DNA of 64,000 nucleotides from an uncultured Faecalicatena sp. (lineage in GTDB: Bacteria > Bacillota > Clostridia > Lachnospirales > Lachnospiraceae), in the NCBI GenBank assembly GCA_948468385.1, contig CAOKHZ010000005.1, positions 1-64,000 of the forward strand, given 5' to 3'. The translations under genes and the position numbers were made by a program. The first letter of the stretch is position 1. Each line of letters starts with the position of its first letter. The notes under the pieces were generated by a model. That model worked only from the letters and a program-made list of their open reading frames with translations. It ran no database searches and was not told the origin of the DNA. This document shows, one piece after another, positions 7,416-15,982 of the stretch.

Positions 7416-8819
7416 AAAAACGTGTTGGTGTTTGGATCGGGAATCAGCGGAGTGGCGGCCAGCCGCTTGTTATTAAAGAAGGGCGCGCGCGTCGTCCTTT
7501 ATGATGGAAACGCGTCGCTTGACGCGGGGGAACTTGCAAAACGGGTGCTTGGCGCAGGGGAGGCTTTGGGCAGTTCGTTGGGAGATGCCGCCGGTGGCCA
7601 GTCGGGCGATGACGGTCGGCTTGCGGTGCTTCTGGGAGACTTGCCGGAGCAGGTTAGAAGTTCGCTTTCGCTGGTCGTGATGAGTCCCGGCGTGCCGACG
7701 GATTTGCCCGTCGTGTTGCAGATGAAAGAGGAGGGCATCCCGATTTGGGGCGAAGTGGAGTTGGCGTATGCATGTTCCGAGGGTGAAGTTTTGGCGATTA
7801 CCGGCACGAACGGAAAGACGACGACCACGACGCTTCTTGGGGAAATCATGAAACATGCGCAAAGGGACACTTACGTGGTGGGGAATATTGGAAATCCTTA
7901 TACGGAAATCGCATTAGAGATGACGGAGGAGTCCGTCGCTGTTGCCGAGATGAGCAGCTTCCAGTTGGAGACGATACATGATTTTCATCCGAGAGTCAGC
8001 GCGGTGCTAAATATTACGCCGGATCACTTAAACCGCCATCATACGATGGAAAACTATATTGCCGCCAAGAAGAATATTTTTAAAAATCAGACGGAAAAAG
8101 ACGTCCTCGTGTTGAACTATGAGGATGAGGTGACGAGGGAATTTGCCAAGGATACGAAAGCAAGAGTTCTCTTTTTTAGCAGCAAGCGTAAATTGCCGGG
8201 CGGTATTTATTTGCAGGACGGCAGGATTGTCTGCGACGCGTTTTATCAGGGAACTTCGGAGGAAGTCTGTCATGTGGACGAATTGCAGATTCTTGGGCAA
8301 CATAATTATGAAAACGTGATGGCGGCAACGGGCATGGCCGTGGCATTCGGGGTGCCTTGTCAAGTGATTCGGGAAACGCTTTTGGCATTTCGGGGCGTGG
8401 AGCATCGAATCGAGTTTGTGGCGGAGAAGGACGGAGTGGCTTATTATAATGATTCCAAGGGTACGAATCCGGATGCGGCCATCAAAGGAATTCAGGCGAT
8501 GAACCGTCCTACGCTTTTGATTGGCGGTGGTTATGACAAGGATTCTTCCTATGAGGAGTGGATCAAGGCGTTTGACGGCAAGGTGAAAAAGCTGGTGTTG
8601 ATTGGCGCGACCCGGGAGAAAATTGCCAAGGCGGCCAACCGGCTTGGATTTACGGACACGATATTGGCAGACGGTTTCGAGGAGGCGTTTGACATTTGCG
8701 TGAAACACGCGCGGGCGGGGGACGCGGTACTTTTGTCTCCGGCGTGTGCAAGCTGGGGAATGTTTAAAAATTATGAAGAACGTGGAGATAAATTCAAAGA
8801 ACTAGTAAACCATTTATAA
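7356..8819 (+). CDS. murD: UDP-N-acetylmuramoyl-L-alanine:D-glutamate ligase MurD
   Basis: A 487-residue cytosolic Mur ligase that adds D-Glu to UDP-MurNAc-L-Ala. An N-terminal Rossmann-like domain (NVLVFGSGISGVAASRLL) is followed by the ATP-binding motif ITGTNGKTTTT and the central-domain signature MSSFQLE, with YNDSKGTNPDA nearer the C terminus. It is longer than usual because of about 20 extra N-terminal residues encoded by a 15-bp tandem repeat, and an insertion rich in Gly and Ala at about residues 60-90. GGAGAGGAAG precedes the first ATG. The repeat supplies three possible in-frame ATG starts (7356, 7371, 7386), so the exact start is open. Confidence 0.95.
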   Translation: MEFREMELREMEFKETKFKEKNVLVFGSGISGVAASRLLLKKGARVVLYDGNASLDAGELAKRVLGAGEALGSSLGDAAGGQSGDDGRLAVLLGDLPEQVRSSLSLVVMSPGVPTDLPVVLQMKEEGIPIWGEVELAYACSEGEVLAITGTNGKTTTTTLLGEIMKHAQRDTYVVGNIGNPYTEIALEMTEESVAVAEMSSFQLETIHDFHPRVSAVLNITPDHLNRHHTMENYIAAKKNIFKNQTEKDVLVLNYEDEVTREFAKDTKARVLFFSSKRKLPGGIYLQDGRIVCDAFYQGTSEEVCHVDELQILGQHNYENVMAATGMAVAFGVPCQVIRETLLAFRGVEHRIEFVAEKDGVAYYNDSKGTNPDAAIKGIQAMNRPTLLIGGGYDKDSSYEEWIKAFDGKVKKLVLIGATREKIAKAANRLGFTDTILADGFEEAFDICVKHARAGDAVLLSPACASWGMFKNYEERGDKFKELVNHL

Positions 8820-8830
8820 GGAGTGGTCTT

Positions 8831-9916
8831 TTGTTGAAGCGTTCAAAGGGAAAGTGGAAATTTGACGAGACACTGGTAATCGTGGTGCTTTTACTCGTGG
8901 TGATAGGCCTGGTGCTTCTTTATAGCACGAGTGCGTATAACGGACGGGTAAAGTTTCACGATTCCTTTTATTATTTAAAAAAGCAAGGATTTGCCACGGC
9001 AATCGGATTGTGCGGCATGTTCGTGGTGGCCAGGATTGATTATCACAAGTGGGTGCCGCTTGCCGGCCTTGGCTATTTGACGGCGATTTTGTTGTCCCTG
9101 GCCGTCTTGTTCGTGGGAGACGAATATAATGGTTCCAAACGCTGGCTGTCCCTGGGGCCGATTTCTTTCCAGCCTTCGGAGTTTGCCAAGGTGGCGGTCA
9201 TATTGTTTTTGGCCTGCCTGGTTACCAGGAACGTGAAGACGATGGGGAAATTCACGACGCTTTTGAAGGTGTTCGTACCGGTATTGCCCATCGTGGGGCT
9301 GGTGGGGTCGAATAATTTGAGCACGGCCATCATCATTTTGGGAATCGCCGTCGTGCTGATATTTGTCGCCAGCCCGAAATACGCGCAGTTCATTGGGATG
9401 GGGGCGGCCGCGGTAGGATTTTTAGGAATCTTTCTGGCCTTGGAAAGCTATCGCCTGGAACGGTTGGCCATCTGGCGTAATCCTGAAAAATATGAGAAAG
9501 GTTACCAGACGCTGCAAGGTTTGTATGCTATCGGGTCGGGCGGGCTGTTTGGGCAAGGCTTGGGAAACAGCATCCAGAAACTGGGATTTTTGCCGGAAGC
9601 GCAAAATGACATGATATTTTCCATCATATGTGAGGAATTGGGGCTGTTCGGGGCGGGAATCATCGTGTTTTTGTTTTTGATACTTATTTGGCGGTTTTTC
9701 GTGATAGCCACCCACGCGAAAGACTTGTTGGGATGCCTCATCGCCTCCGGGGCGATGGCGCACATGATGATACAAGTGATATTGAACATCGCGGTGGTGA
9801 CAAACAGCATTCCAAACACTGGCATCACCTTGCCCTTCATCAGTTACGGCGGCACCTCCGTCCTATTCCTCTTATTGGAAATGGGGCTTGTGCTTAGCGT
9901 GTCCGATGTGGTATGA
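8831..9916 (+). CDS. ftsW: lipid II polymerase FtsW (SEDS family)
   Basis: A 361-residue SEDS-family membrane glycosyltransferase with about ten helices. Family markers include GSKRWLSLGPISFQPSEFAK in the middle and NTGITLPFISYGGTS near the C terminus. It polymerises lipid II with its cognate class B PBP. In Bacillus the equivalent position carries spoVE, so this copy may serve division, sporulation or both. The start is TTG at 8831 with AAGGAG seven bases before it. The gene follows murD by 11 bases. No murG follows, unlike many clusters. Confidence 0.92.
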   Translation: MLKRSKGKWKFDETLVIVVLLLVVIGLVLLYSTSAYNGRVKFHDSFYYLKKQGFATAIGLCGMFVVARIDYHKWVPLAGLGYLTAILLSLAVLFVGDEYNGSKRWLSLGPISFQPSEFAKVAVILFLACLVTRNVKTMGKFTTLLKVFVPVLPIVGLVGSNNLSTAIIILGIAVVLIFVASPKYAQFIGMGAAAVGFLGIFLALESYRLERLAIWRNPEKYEKGYQTLQGLYAIGSGGLFGQGLGNSIQKLGFLPEAQNDMIFSIICEELGLFGAGIIVFLFLILIWRFFVIATHAKDLLGCLIASGAMAHMMIQVILNIAVVTNSIPNTGITLPFISYGGTSVLFLLLEMGLVLSVSDVV

Positions 9917-9934
9917 TAATGCAAGCGTTAAAAG

Positions 9935-9969
9935 GTCATGCGTTTCATGCTGGCATGAAAAAGCATGAC
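9935..9969 (+). terminator. hairpin after ftsW
   Basis: GTCATGCGTTTCATGC pairs with GCATGAAAAAGCATGAC across a two-base loop, with one bulge. Only a short T run follows, so termination is likely but not certain. A second nested palindrome (AAAACACC...GGTGTTTT, 9983-10038) follows directly. Confidence 0.5.
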
Positions 9970-10095
9970 TTTGGAATGCGTAAAACACCGAAAAGAAGCC
10001 ATTTTTCGCAGAAAAATGAGCGGATTTGAGGTGTTTTAGAATTGCGGGAGTGCGTTAGCACGGAGCAATTCGTGCATTATGCGTATAGGGCAGAG

Positions 10096-10156
10096 CCAAG
10101 TGGATAAAAACACAGATGCCGAGCTCGCTCGAGTATCTGTGTTTTTATCCATTTGG
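10096..10156. repeat. 22-bp inverted repeat in the ftsW-ftsQ gap
   Basis: Arms at 10096-10117 and 10135-10156 pair over 22 bases with a single G-T wobble position, around a 17-base loop that itself contains GAGCTC. The arms include AAAAACACAGAT and its complement. The 407-base gap between ftsW and ftsQ holds no gene that I can support. It is filled by the hairpin at 9935, a second palindrome, this repeat and the tandem array after it. Confidence 0.85.
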
Positions 10157-10188
10157 CGAGCGAAGCGACCGAGAAAACCGAAGGTTTT

Positions 10189-10298
10189 CGAGGTGCTCTG
10201 CCCGGCCGAAAGGGGAAGAGCGAGGTGCTCTGCCCGGCCGGAGGGAAGAGCGAGGTGCTCTGCCCGGCCGAAGGGGGAAGAGCGAGGTGCTCTGCCCG
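10189..10298 (+). repeat. 30-32 bp GC-rich tandem repeat, 3.5 copies
   Basis: Units start at 10189, 10221, 10251 and 10283 (the last is partial) with the shared core CGAGGTGCTCTGCCCGGCCG. Unit lengths of 32, 30 and 32 bases break any reading frame, so the open frames here are not coding. The array ends about 10 bases before the ftsQ ribosome site. Confidence 0.9.
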
Positions 10299-10323
10299 TT
10301 GGTAGGAGAGGAGGGGAGTGTCA

Positions 10324-11331
10324 ATGGTTCAGACGAGGCGCGGAAGGGCGTATGAACAAACGGACGGACGTGCTGCCAGCCGCACACGGCCGACAAGGCG
10401 GCCGGGCGACAGTGCCTCTGCAAAGAGAAGGCAGGGCGAGCGGACGGCAAGCCGAAAGCCGCGACCGGCCGGGGAGCGGCAAGGGCGCGTGCGAAACGGC
10501 GGGACGCGTTCTCCCGAAAGACGGCCAGGGCGCGCGCGTATCCCGGATGAACGGCAAAGGAACGTGCAAACCGCGAGACAGAAAAAGCAAAGGAAGAAGT
10601 GGGGGATTGGCAAAGTCATTCTCACCGCATTGGCGGTTTTTGCCATGCTTGGAGGTATAGGCTATCTTTCGGTCGTGGTCTTTCGGTTACAGCAGATAGA
10701 GGTGACGCATAACCTATATACCTCGTCCGAGGCGGTTATCGAGTGGAACGGACGTGACCCCCTTTCCGACAACACGCTTTATGTCTGGTGGAAATACAAT
10801 CATGGTGACTTCTCAGAGCTTCCGGCAGTTGAGAGCGTCCATGCAAAGATAAAGTCACCGCGGGAAGTGGTGGTCGAGGTCAAAGAAAAAACCTTTGTCG
10901 GGCGCGTGGAGGTGAACGGAGAATTCTTGTACTTTGATAAAGAAGGAATCGTCTCTTACAAAAGTGGCGAGGTGATTGACGGCATCGCGCTAATCGAGGG
11001 GGTGGAAACGGACGCAAAAAAGGTGCAAATGGGAAAGGTGCTGCCGGTTTCTGACACGGCCGTGTTTGAAAAAATCAAAGAGATTTCGGGATTGTTAGGA
11101 CAAAACGAACTGAAACCGGACAAGCTGGAAATCGCCGGGACGGATTTGTCCTTGTGGTTTGGCGGGGTAAAAATTTTGCTTGGGGATGGCAGGTATGCGT
11201 CGCGGATGGAGCAAATTCCGCCGATACTGGGCAAATTGAACGAACTATATCCGGGACAGAACGGCGTGCTGCATTTGGAGAATTATGAACAAGGTACGGA
11301 ATTCATTCGTTTCGAGCCGGATCATGATTAA
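10324..11331 (+). CDS. ftsQ: cell division protein FtsQ/DivIB
   Basis: A 335-residue bitopic protein. About 95 N-terminal residues are extremely rich in Arg, Gly and Pro, followed by one membrane helix at about 97-122 (ILTALAVFAMLGGIGYLSVV) and a POTRA domain beginning LQQIEVTHNLYTSSEAVIEW. FtsQ/DivIB joins FtsL and DivIC in the divisome outside the membrane. The ATG at 10324 has GAGGAGGGG at proper distance, and the in-frame GTG at 10318 is too close to it. The basic tail is unusually long and lies next to the GC-rich repeat, which suggests local expansion of the coding end. Confidence 0.88.
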   Translation: MVQTRRGRAYEQTDGRAASRTRPTRRPGDSASAKRRQGERTASRKPRPAGERQGRVRNGGTRSPERRPGRARIPDERQRNVQTARQKKQRKKWGIGKVILTALAVFAMLGGIGYLSVVVFRLQQIEVTHNLYTSSEAVIEWNGRDPLSDNTLYVWWKYNHGDFSELPAVESVHAKIKSPREVVVEVKEKTFVGRVEVNGEFLYFDKEGIVSYKSGEVIDGIALIEGVETDAKKVQMGKVLPVSDTAVFEKIKEISGLLGQNELKPDKLEIAGTDLSLWFGGVKILLGDGRYASRMEQIPPILGKLNELYPGQNGVLHLENYEQGTEFIRFEPDHD

Positions 11332-11399
11332 TGCGTTGGCGCAAATGGACGTGATTTTCGTAATAGGGAGTTTGGATTATCTCACGGGTGGTGATGAGA

Positions 11400-11843
11400 A
11401 TGGACGTGCTTACGAAGGAGCAGCGTCATAAGGCCATGAGCCATATAAGGAGCAAAGATACAAAAATCGAGGTGGCCCTGCGCAGGGAATTGTGGGCGCG
11501 CGGCTACCGTTATCGAAAAAATTATAAGGAATTGCCGGGTTCGCCCGACATCGTCCTGACCAAGCATAAAATCGTCATTTTCTGTGACGGCGAGTTGTTT
11601 CACGGGAAGGATTGGGAAATTTTGCGGCCTCGGTTGCTACGGGGGAACAATCCGGACTTCTGGGTCAAAAAGATCGAGAGGAACATGGAGCGTGACCGGA
11701 AGAATGATAAAAAGTTATTGTTTCTAGGCTGGACCGTCATTCGATTTTGGGGAGGGGACATCCTGAAACATCCAGAGGAGTGTGTAAAAGTCGTCGAGGA
11801 AGCGATTTTTGACAACATGATGGACGATTTTGCGGAGCCATAG
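11400..11843 (+). CDS. vsr: very short patch repair (Vsr)-type DNA mismatch endonuclease
   Basis: A 147-residue protein with the Vsr signature: KAMSHIRSKDTKIEVALRRELWARGYRYR, then GSPDIVLTKHKIVIFCDGELFHGKDW, then NPDFWVKKIERNMERDRKNDKKLLFLGWTVIRFW. PDIV with the acidic residues before FHGKDW is the nuclease core. The zinc-binding cysteines of E. coli Vsr are missing, as in many Firmicute homologues. Vsr nicks 5' of T-G mismatches formed by deamination of 5-methylcytosine. No cytosine methyltransferase is adjacent. Three in-frame starts (11388, 11394, 11400) exist. I prefer 11400, with GGGTGG upstream. It sits between ftsQ and ftsZ. Confidence 0.85.
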   Translation: MDVLTKEQRHKAMSHIRSKDTKIEVALRRELWARGYRYRKNYKELPGSPDIVLTKHKIVIFCDGELFHGKDWEILRPRLLRGNNPDFWVKKIERNMERDRKNDKKLLFLGWTVIRFWGGDILKHPEECVKVVEEAIFDNMMDDFAEP

Positions 11844-11874
11844 GGACGATTGGGGCGGGATTGCGAAAAGTTCT

Positions 11875-11918
11875 GTTGCTTTTCATGGTAAAAAGGCCGC
11901 GAAAAGTAACAAGTTTTT
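11875..11918 (+). terminator. probable terminator after vsr
   Basis: GTTGCTTTTC at 11875-11884 pairs with GAAAAGTAAC at 11901-11910 (one wobble), followed by AAGTTTTT. It separates vsr from the ftsZ promoter. Confidence 0.5.
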
Positions 11919-11948
11919 GAAAAAGTTTGAAAAATACGCAAAAATCTA

Positions 11949-11977
11949 TTGATTATTTGCGCAAAAAACTATATTAT
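11949..11977 (+). promoter_or_regulatory. sigma-A promoter of ftsZ
   Basis: TTGATT at 11949-11954 and TATTAT at 11972-11977 with a 17-base spacer, in an A/T-rich stretch 71 bases before the ftsZ start. ftsZ can therefore be transcribed independently of the wall genes upstream. Confidence 0.6.
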
Positions 11978-12048
11978 ATACATATTGAGGTCTTTCGTTC
12001 CATAAAGGGGCGTGTCTATAGTATAAGACAACAAAGGAGGAAATACTC

Positions 12049-13224
12049 TTGTTAGAAATTAAAACCAACGAATCAGAAGCGGCCGCAAGAATAATCGTAA
12101 TTGGCGTGGGCGGCGGCGGCAACAATGCCGTGAACCGCATGATTGATGAACAGATTGCGGGTGTAGAGTTTATTGCGATTAATACAGACAAGCAGGCGTT
12201 GCAGTTGTGCAAGGCTCCGACATTGATGCAGATAGGGGAGAAGCTGACGAAGGGGCTTGGCGCGGGAGCGCAGCCGGAAGTTGGCGAGAAGGCGGCGGAG
12301 GAGAGTTCGGAAGAGATTTCGGCGGCCCTCAAGGGAGCCGACATGGTATTCGTCACTTGCGGCATGGGCGGCGGAACCGGAACGGGAGCCACCCCAGTGG
12401 TCGCGCGAATCGCGAAGGATCTTGGCGCGCTGACGGTCGGAGTCGTCACGAAGCCGTTCCGTTTCGAGTCCAGGACGCGCATGCAGAACGCGATGTCCGG
12501 CATCGATAAATTAAAAGAAAACGTGGACACCCTGATTGTCATTCCGAATGACAAGCTGTTGGAGGTGGTTGACAGAAGGACGACCATGCCGGAGGCCTTG
12601 AAGAAAGCCGACGAGGTGTTGCAGCAGGGTATTCAGGGCATCACCGATTTGATTAACGTGCCGTCCCTTATCAATCTGGACTTCGCGGACGTTCAGACCG
12701 TGATGAAGGACAAGGGTATCGCCCATATCGGCATCGGAGAGGGACGCGGCGACGACAAGGCCTTGGAGGCCGTGAAGCAGGCCGTTGCGAGTCCGTTGTT
12801 GGAAACGACCATTCAGGGCGCGTCACACGTCATCATCAACGTGTCCGGCGACATTACTTTGATGGACGCGTCGGATGCGGCGGAGTACGTACAAGAATTG
12901 GCTGGCGAGAACGCCAACATCATTTTTGGTGCCACGTATGATGACTCGAAAAATGACGAGGCCACCATTACCGTGATCGCGACCGGCTTACATAACGTAG
13001 GCGGAAGCGCGTCAAAGCTGAAGGCGAGATTGGAAGGGCAGCAAAAGTCAAGCGGCATGTTACAAAGCGGTGACATGCTTGGCAGGAAGCCTATGGACGG
13101 CGTTGCCAGGGGCGGGGCGGCCAGGCCTACGACGGGCACCGCGATGCCGACATTGCAGCCGCGGCCGAGCACGGGCGGCGTGAAAGAACAGCAGATTAAG
13201 ATTCCGGACTTCTTCAGGAAGTAA
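12049..13224 (+). CDS. ftsZ: cell division GTPase FtsZ
   Basis: A 391-residue tubulin homologue that forms the Z ring. It contains [14 protein letters not shown] at the N terminus, the GTP-binding tubulin signature [13 protein letters not shown] at about residue 105, and the synergy-loop segment NLDFADV. A variable linker (about 330-375) leads to the C-terminal peptide IKIPDFFRK, which docks FtsA or SepF type partners. The start codon is TTG with AAAGGAGG before it, and translation begins LLEIKTNES after the initiator. No ftsA lies upstream, as is common in Clostridia. Confidence 0.98.
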   Translation: MLEIKTNESEAAARIIVIGVGGGGNNAVNRMIDEQIAGVEFIAINTDKQALQLCKAPTLMQIGEKLTKGLGAGAQPEVGEKAAEESSEEISAALKGADMVFVTCGMGGGTGTGATPVVARIAKDLGALTVGVVTKPFRFESRTRMQNAMSGIDKLKENVDTLIVIPNDKLLEVVDRRTTMPEALKKADEVLQQGIQGITDLINVPSLINLDFADVQTVMKDKGIAHIGIGEGRGDDKALEAVKQAVASPLLETTIQGASHVIINVSGDITLMDASDAAEYVQELAGENANIIFGATYDDSKNDEATITVIATGLHNVGGSASKLKARLEGQQKSSGMLQSGDMLGRKPMDGVARGGAARPTTGTAMPTLQPRPSTGGVKEQQIKIPDFFRK

Positions 13225-13258
13225 GGAACTATGAAGTAAATAGGTGTTGCATTTGGAA

Positions 13259-13304
13259 GTGTTGCATATGGAATCGACAAATTCCGGATGCAGCACTTTT
13301 TTTG
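13259..13304 (+). terminator. intrinsic terminator after ftsZ
   Basis: GTGTTGCAT (13259-13267) pairs with ATGCAGCAC (13288-13296) with inner pairing ATGGAAT/ATTCCGG, followed by seven T. Its T run overlaps the first forward Spo0A-type box of the spoIIG promoter. Confidence 0.85.
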
Positions 13305-13368
13305 TCGAAACATATCTGGAAATATTCGTCAGAATTTGACAAATTCTCAGAATCTTTTTTTATATAAT
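13272..13368 (+). promoter_or_regulatory. spoIIG promoter with Spo0A boxes and long spacer
   Basis: TTGACA at 13336-13341 and TATAAT at 13363-13368 are 21 bases apart, too far for ordinary sigma-A. The Bacillus subtilis spoIIG promoter is known for a 22-base spacer that needs Spo0A~P. TTTGTCGAAA at 13301-13310 is a perfect 0A box (TGNCGAA). TTTGACAAAT around the -35 is a reverse near-match, and AATCGACAAA at 13272-13281 is another. The start of spoIIGA is 57 bases downstream of the -10. Regulation by Spo0A is inferred from these sites. Confidence 0.7.
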
Positions 13369-13424
13369 GGGTTTTGTCCGATGGAAAAACCTTTCGGGCA
13401 GGCAAAATGTAAAGAGGGGAAGCC

Positions 13425-14231
13425 ATGCACTATGAGTTGTACATAGATGTGTTCTTTTTCACAAATTTCATGATGGATTCTTTGTTGCTTTTTGCCGTGA
13501 GGGCCATGTTGAGGATCCCGGCAAAGGCATGGCGGGTGTTTGTTGGCGGGGCGCTGGCATCGCTGGCGGCTTGTGTGACCGTCGCCATGCCGTTGCAAGC
13601 GGGATTCAAATATGTGTTGTTTTACGCGCTGATTCCGGCAGTGATGATATGGACGGGACTGGGCGTCCGGCCGGGGAGGGATTTCGCGAAAGCGGTCGCG
13701 TTATTGTATGTCGCGGCGTTTTTGTGGGGCGGAATCCAGACGGCACTGAGGCCGTACATACGTACGGCGGGGCTGTTTTTCGCGGTGTCGGTGGCATCCT
13801 ACTACTTGTTTACTTGTTGCTGGAAACTTGTCCTGGGCGTGCAAAAACGAGGGCAAAAAATTTGCGAGGTGCGCTTGTTTACCGGGGAGGGCGAGTATTT
13901 GCTGAAAGCCCTGCTAGACACCGGAAACGTGCTTAATGACCCCGTTTCCGGGGACATGGTCAGCGTGATTGGCAAGGACACGGCGATGCAAATTTTCCAG
14001 GGGATGACGACGGAGAAAATGGCAGGACTGGGATTGCGTTACATCCCTTACCGCTCGGTGGGAAACGAGGGCGTGCTGCCAATCGTGCGTGTGGAAAAAA
14101 TGTGCGTGCAGGTAGAAGGGGAACGGTGGATCATGCGGCCCGTCATCGGCATCAGTGGACAGAACATAGAAGAGCGGCAGGAATATCAAATGATTTTAAA
14201 TCCAGACATCGTAGGAGGAGCAAAAAAATGA
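13425..14231 (+). CDS. spoIIGA: sigma-E processing peptidase SpoIIGA
   Basis: A 268-residue membrane aspartic protease. Five hydrophobic helices occupy about residues 1-135, and the soluble C-terminal domain carries the catalytic D165 in [11 protein letters not shown]. In Bacillus, SpoIIGA removes the pro-sequence of sigma-E in the mother cell after a forespore signal (SpoIIR). The gene starts [18 protein letters not shown], typical of the family. Its TGA overlaps the ATG of sigE by two bases in an ATGA arrangement, so translation is coupled. Confidence 0.93.
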   Translation: MHYELYIDVFFFTNFMMDSLLLFAVRAMLRIPAKAWRVFVGGALASLAACVTVAMPLQAGFKYVLFYALIPAVMIWTGLGVRPGRDFAKAVALLYVAAFLWGGIQTALRPYIRTAGLFFAVSVASYYLFTCCWKLVLGVQKRGQKICEVRLFTGEGEYLLKALLDTGNVLNDPVSGDMVSVIGKDTAMQIFQGMTTEKMAGLGLRYIPYRSVGNEGVLPIVRVEKMCVQVEGERWIMRPVIGISGQNIEERQEYQMILNPDIVGGAKK

Positions 14232-14968
14232 TTGTAAAAGTAGCGGTACCACAGCAGTTTCAGTTGAAAATCGTGCCAGATTTTAAGAACCTCTTTTTTT
14301 CCAACCAGAGGGAAGTGCATTACATCGGTGGTTCGGAGGTGCTGCCTGCGCCTTTGGATGCCAAGAAGGAAGGGGAGGTCATCCAGAGGTTGGCGACGGA
14401 TGGGTACGAGGAGGCCAGACGGCTTTTGATTGAGCATAACCTGCGTCTGGTCGTGTACATAGCAAAGAAATTTGACAATACGGGCGTGGGCGTGGAGGAT
14501 TTGATATCCATTGGCACCATTGGCCTGATCAAGGCGATTAACACGTTTCAGCCGACGAAGAAAATAAAGCTGGCAACCTATGCGTCCCGTTGTATTGAAA
14601 ATGAAATTTTGATGTATTTACGGCGTAATAATAAGACGAAGCTGGAGGTGTCGATTGACGAGCCGCTCAACGTGGACTGGGATGGGAACGAACTTTTGCT
14701 GTCTGACATTTTAGGGACGGACGAGGATACGATATACAAGGATTTGGAATCCGAGGCGGAACGGAAGGTTTTGATGAAGGCCGTGGGCAAACTGTCAAAG
14801 CGGGAAAGGCTGATCATCCAGATGCGATTTGGCCTGGACAGTCCGTCGGGCGAGGAAAAGACGCAGAAGGAAGTAGCGGATTTTCTGGGAATTTCCCAGT
14901 CATACATATCCAGGTTAGAGAAAAAAATTATGCAGCGGTTGAAACGGGAAATCATCAGATACGAATAG
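14228..14968 (+). CDS. sigE: mother-cell sporulation sigma factor E (pro-sigma-E)
   Basis: A 246-residue sigma-70 family factor. Region 2 ([20 protein letters not shown], then [16 protein letters not shown]) and region 4 ([20 protein letters not shown]) are intact. The first 30 or so residues before [13 protein letters not shown] form the pro-sequence cut by SpoIIGA, as in Bacillus. The reading frame is open back to 14102 inside spoIIGA. GTAGGAGGAG directly before the ATG at 14228 fixes the start. It lies in one operon with spoIIGA under the 0A-box promoter. Confidence 0.95.
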   Translation: MIVKVAVPQQFQLKIVPDFKNLFFSNQREVHYIGGSEVLPAPLDAKKEGEVIQRLATDGYEEARRLLIEHNLRLVVYIAKKFDNTGVGVEDLISIGTIGLIKAINTFQPTKKIKLATYASRCIENEILMYLRRNNKTKLEVSIDEPLNVDWDGNELLLSDILGTDEDTIYKDLESEAERKVLMKAVGKLSKRERLIIQMRFGLDSPSGEEKTQKEVADFLGISQSYISRLEKKIMQRLKREIIRYE

Positions 14969-15104
14969 CGTACACCGACGCGGTCGTTGTCAAGGGCTAA
15001 AAGTTTTTTTATTTTCCTTTAGAATGGAATAAGCAAATGAGATAATGAGAAGAATTTCTACTGGCAGGTAAAACTTAGAAAGCTGGTAGGAGGATGAAAA
15101 GACG

Positions 15105-15890
15105 ATGGCTCTGAATAAAGTGGAAATATGTGGTGTAAATACGGCGAAGCTTCCGCTCCTGAGTGAACAGGAGAAGGAGGCTTTGTTTGTGCGGATTAAA
15201 AACGGGGACGAGGAGGCGAGGGAACACTACATCAAAGGAAATTTACGATTGGTTTTGAGCGTGATCAAGCGTTTTGGCGGGAGCAGCGAGAATGCCGACG
15301 ACCTTTTCCAGATTGGCTGCGTGGGACTGATGAAGGCAGTGGACAATTTCGACCCTGACCGGGAGGTGAAGTTCTCCACCTACGCGGTTCCGATGATTAT
15401 CGGGGAAATTCGACGTTATTTGCGTGACAACAGCAGTCCTATCAGGGTCAGCCGGTCCTTGCGGGATACCGCGTACAAGGCGATTTACGCAAAGGAAAGC
15501 TATATGAAGAAACACATGAAGGAGCCGACCGTTCAGGAAATTGCCCAGGAAATCGGCATTTCAAAGGAGGACGTCGTGTTCGCGCTGGATGCCATTCAAA
15601 GCCCGATGAGCCTTTATGAGCCGGTATATAGTGACGGGGGGGACACCCTTTACGTGATGGACCAGGTCAGTGACAAGAAAAGCCGGGAAGAAAACTGGGT
15701 CGAGGAGTTGTCTTTGGAGGCGGCGATGGAACGCTTGAACGAGCGGGAACGTTACATCATCCGCCTGCGTTTTTTTGAGGGCAAGACGCAGATGGAGGTG
15801 GCGGACGAAATACAGATTTCGCAGGCGCAGGTCAGCCGCCTGGAAAAGAACGCGCTGAAGGTGATGAAACAATATCTTTTAGGAAAATGA
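15105..15890 (+). CDS. sigG: forespore sporulation sigma factor G
   Basis: A 261-residue sigma factor starting MALNKVEICGVNTAKLPLL, a hallmark of sigma-G. Region 2 reads DDLFQIGCVGLMKAVDNFDP, and region 4 reads KTQMEVADEIQISQAQVSRLE. It directs late forespore transcription. A 136-base gap with a weak hairpin separates it from sigE. In Bacillus it has its own forespore promoter, but I could not find a convincing sigma-F/G motif in the gap. GTAGGAGGATG lies before the start. Confidence 0.95.
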   Translation: MALNKVEICGVNTAKLPLLSEQEKEALFVRIKNGDEEAREHYIKGNLRLVLSVIKRFGGSSENADDLFQIGCVGLMKAVDNFDPDREVKFSTYAVPMIIGEIRRYLRDNSSPIRVSRSLRDTAYKAIYAKESYMKKHMKEPTVQEIAQEIGISKEDVVFALDAIQSPMSLYEPVYSDGGDTLYVMDQVSDKKSREENWVEELSLEAAMERLNERERYIIRLRFFEGKTQMEVADEIQISQAQVSRLEKNALKVMKQYLLGK

Positions 15891-15909
15891 AAAAAATAGC
15901 AATTATATA

Positions 15910-15938
15910 TTGAAATTTTTCGCTCTTCATACTATGAT
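15910..15938 (+). promoter_or_regulatory. sigma-A promoter of the HAD gene
   Basis: TTGAAA at 15910-15915 and TATGAT at 15933-15938 with a 17-base spacer, 44 bases before the phosphatase start. Confidence 0.65.
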
Positions 15939-15982
15939 AATCATGTGGCTGATATATATGATGCAGAAGGGATGGAATACGT

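Noticed and set aside
10189-10298. CRISPR-like array
   Set aside because: The units are contiguous tandem repeats with no unique spacers, and no cas genes are near. The same holds for 24378-24517.
10079-10660. Open frames through the GC-rich repeat before and over the ftsQ start
   Set aside because: The 32/30/32-base units shift frame, the frames lack ribosome sites, and the FtsQ frame explains the coding signal downstream.
11400-11843. Restriction-modification system
   Set aside because: Only the Vsr-like gene is present. No methyltransferase or restriction subunit lies in the window next to it.
14969-15104. Forespore (sigma-F/G) promoter before sigG
   Set aside because: I looked for GYWTA-type and GG-rich -10 elements with a 16-base spacer. 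The nearest candidate (GTTTT...GGAATAA) has the wrong spacing.
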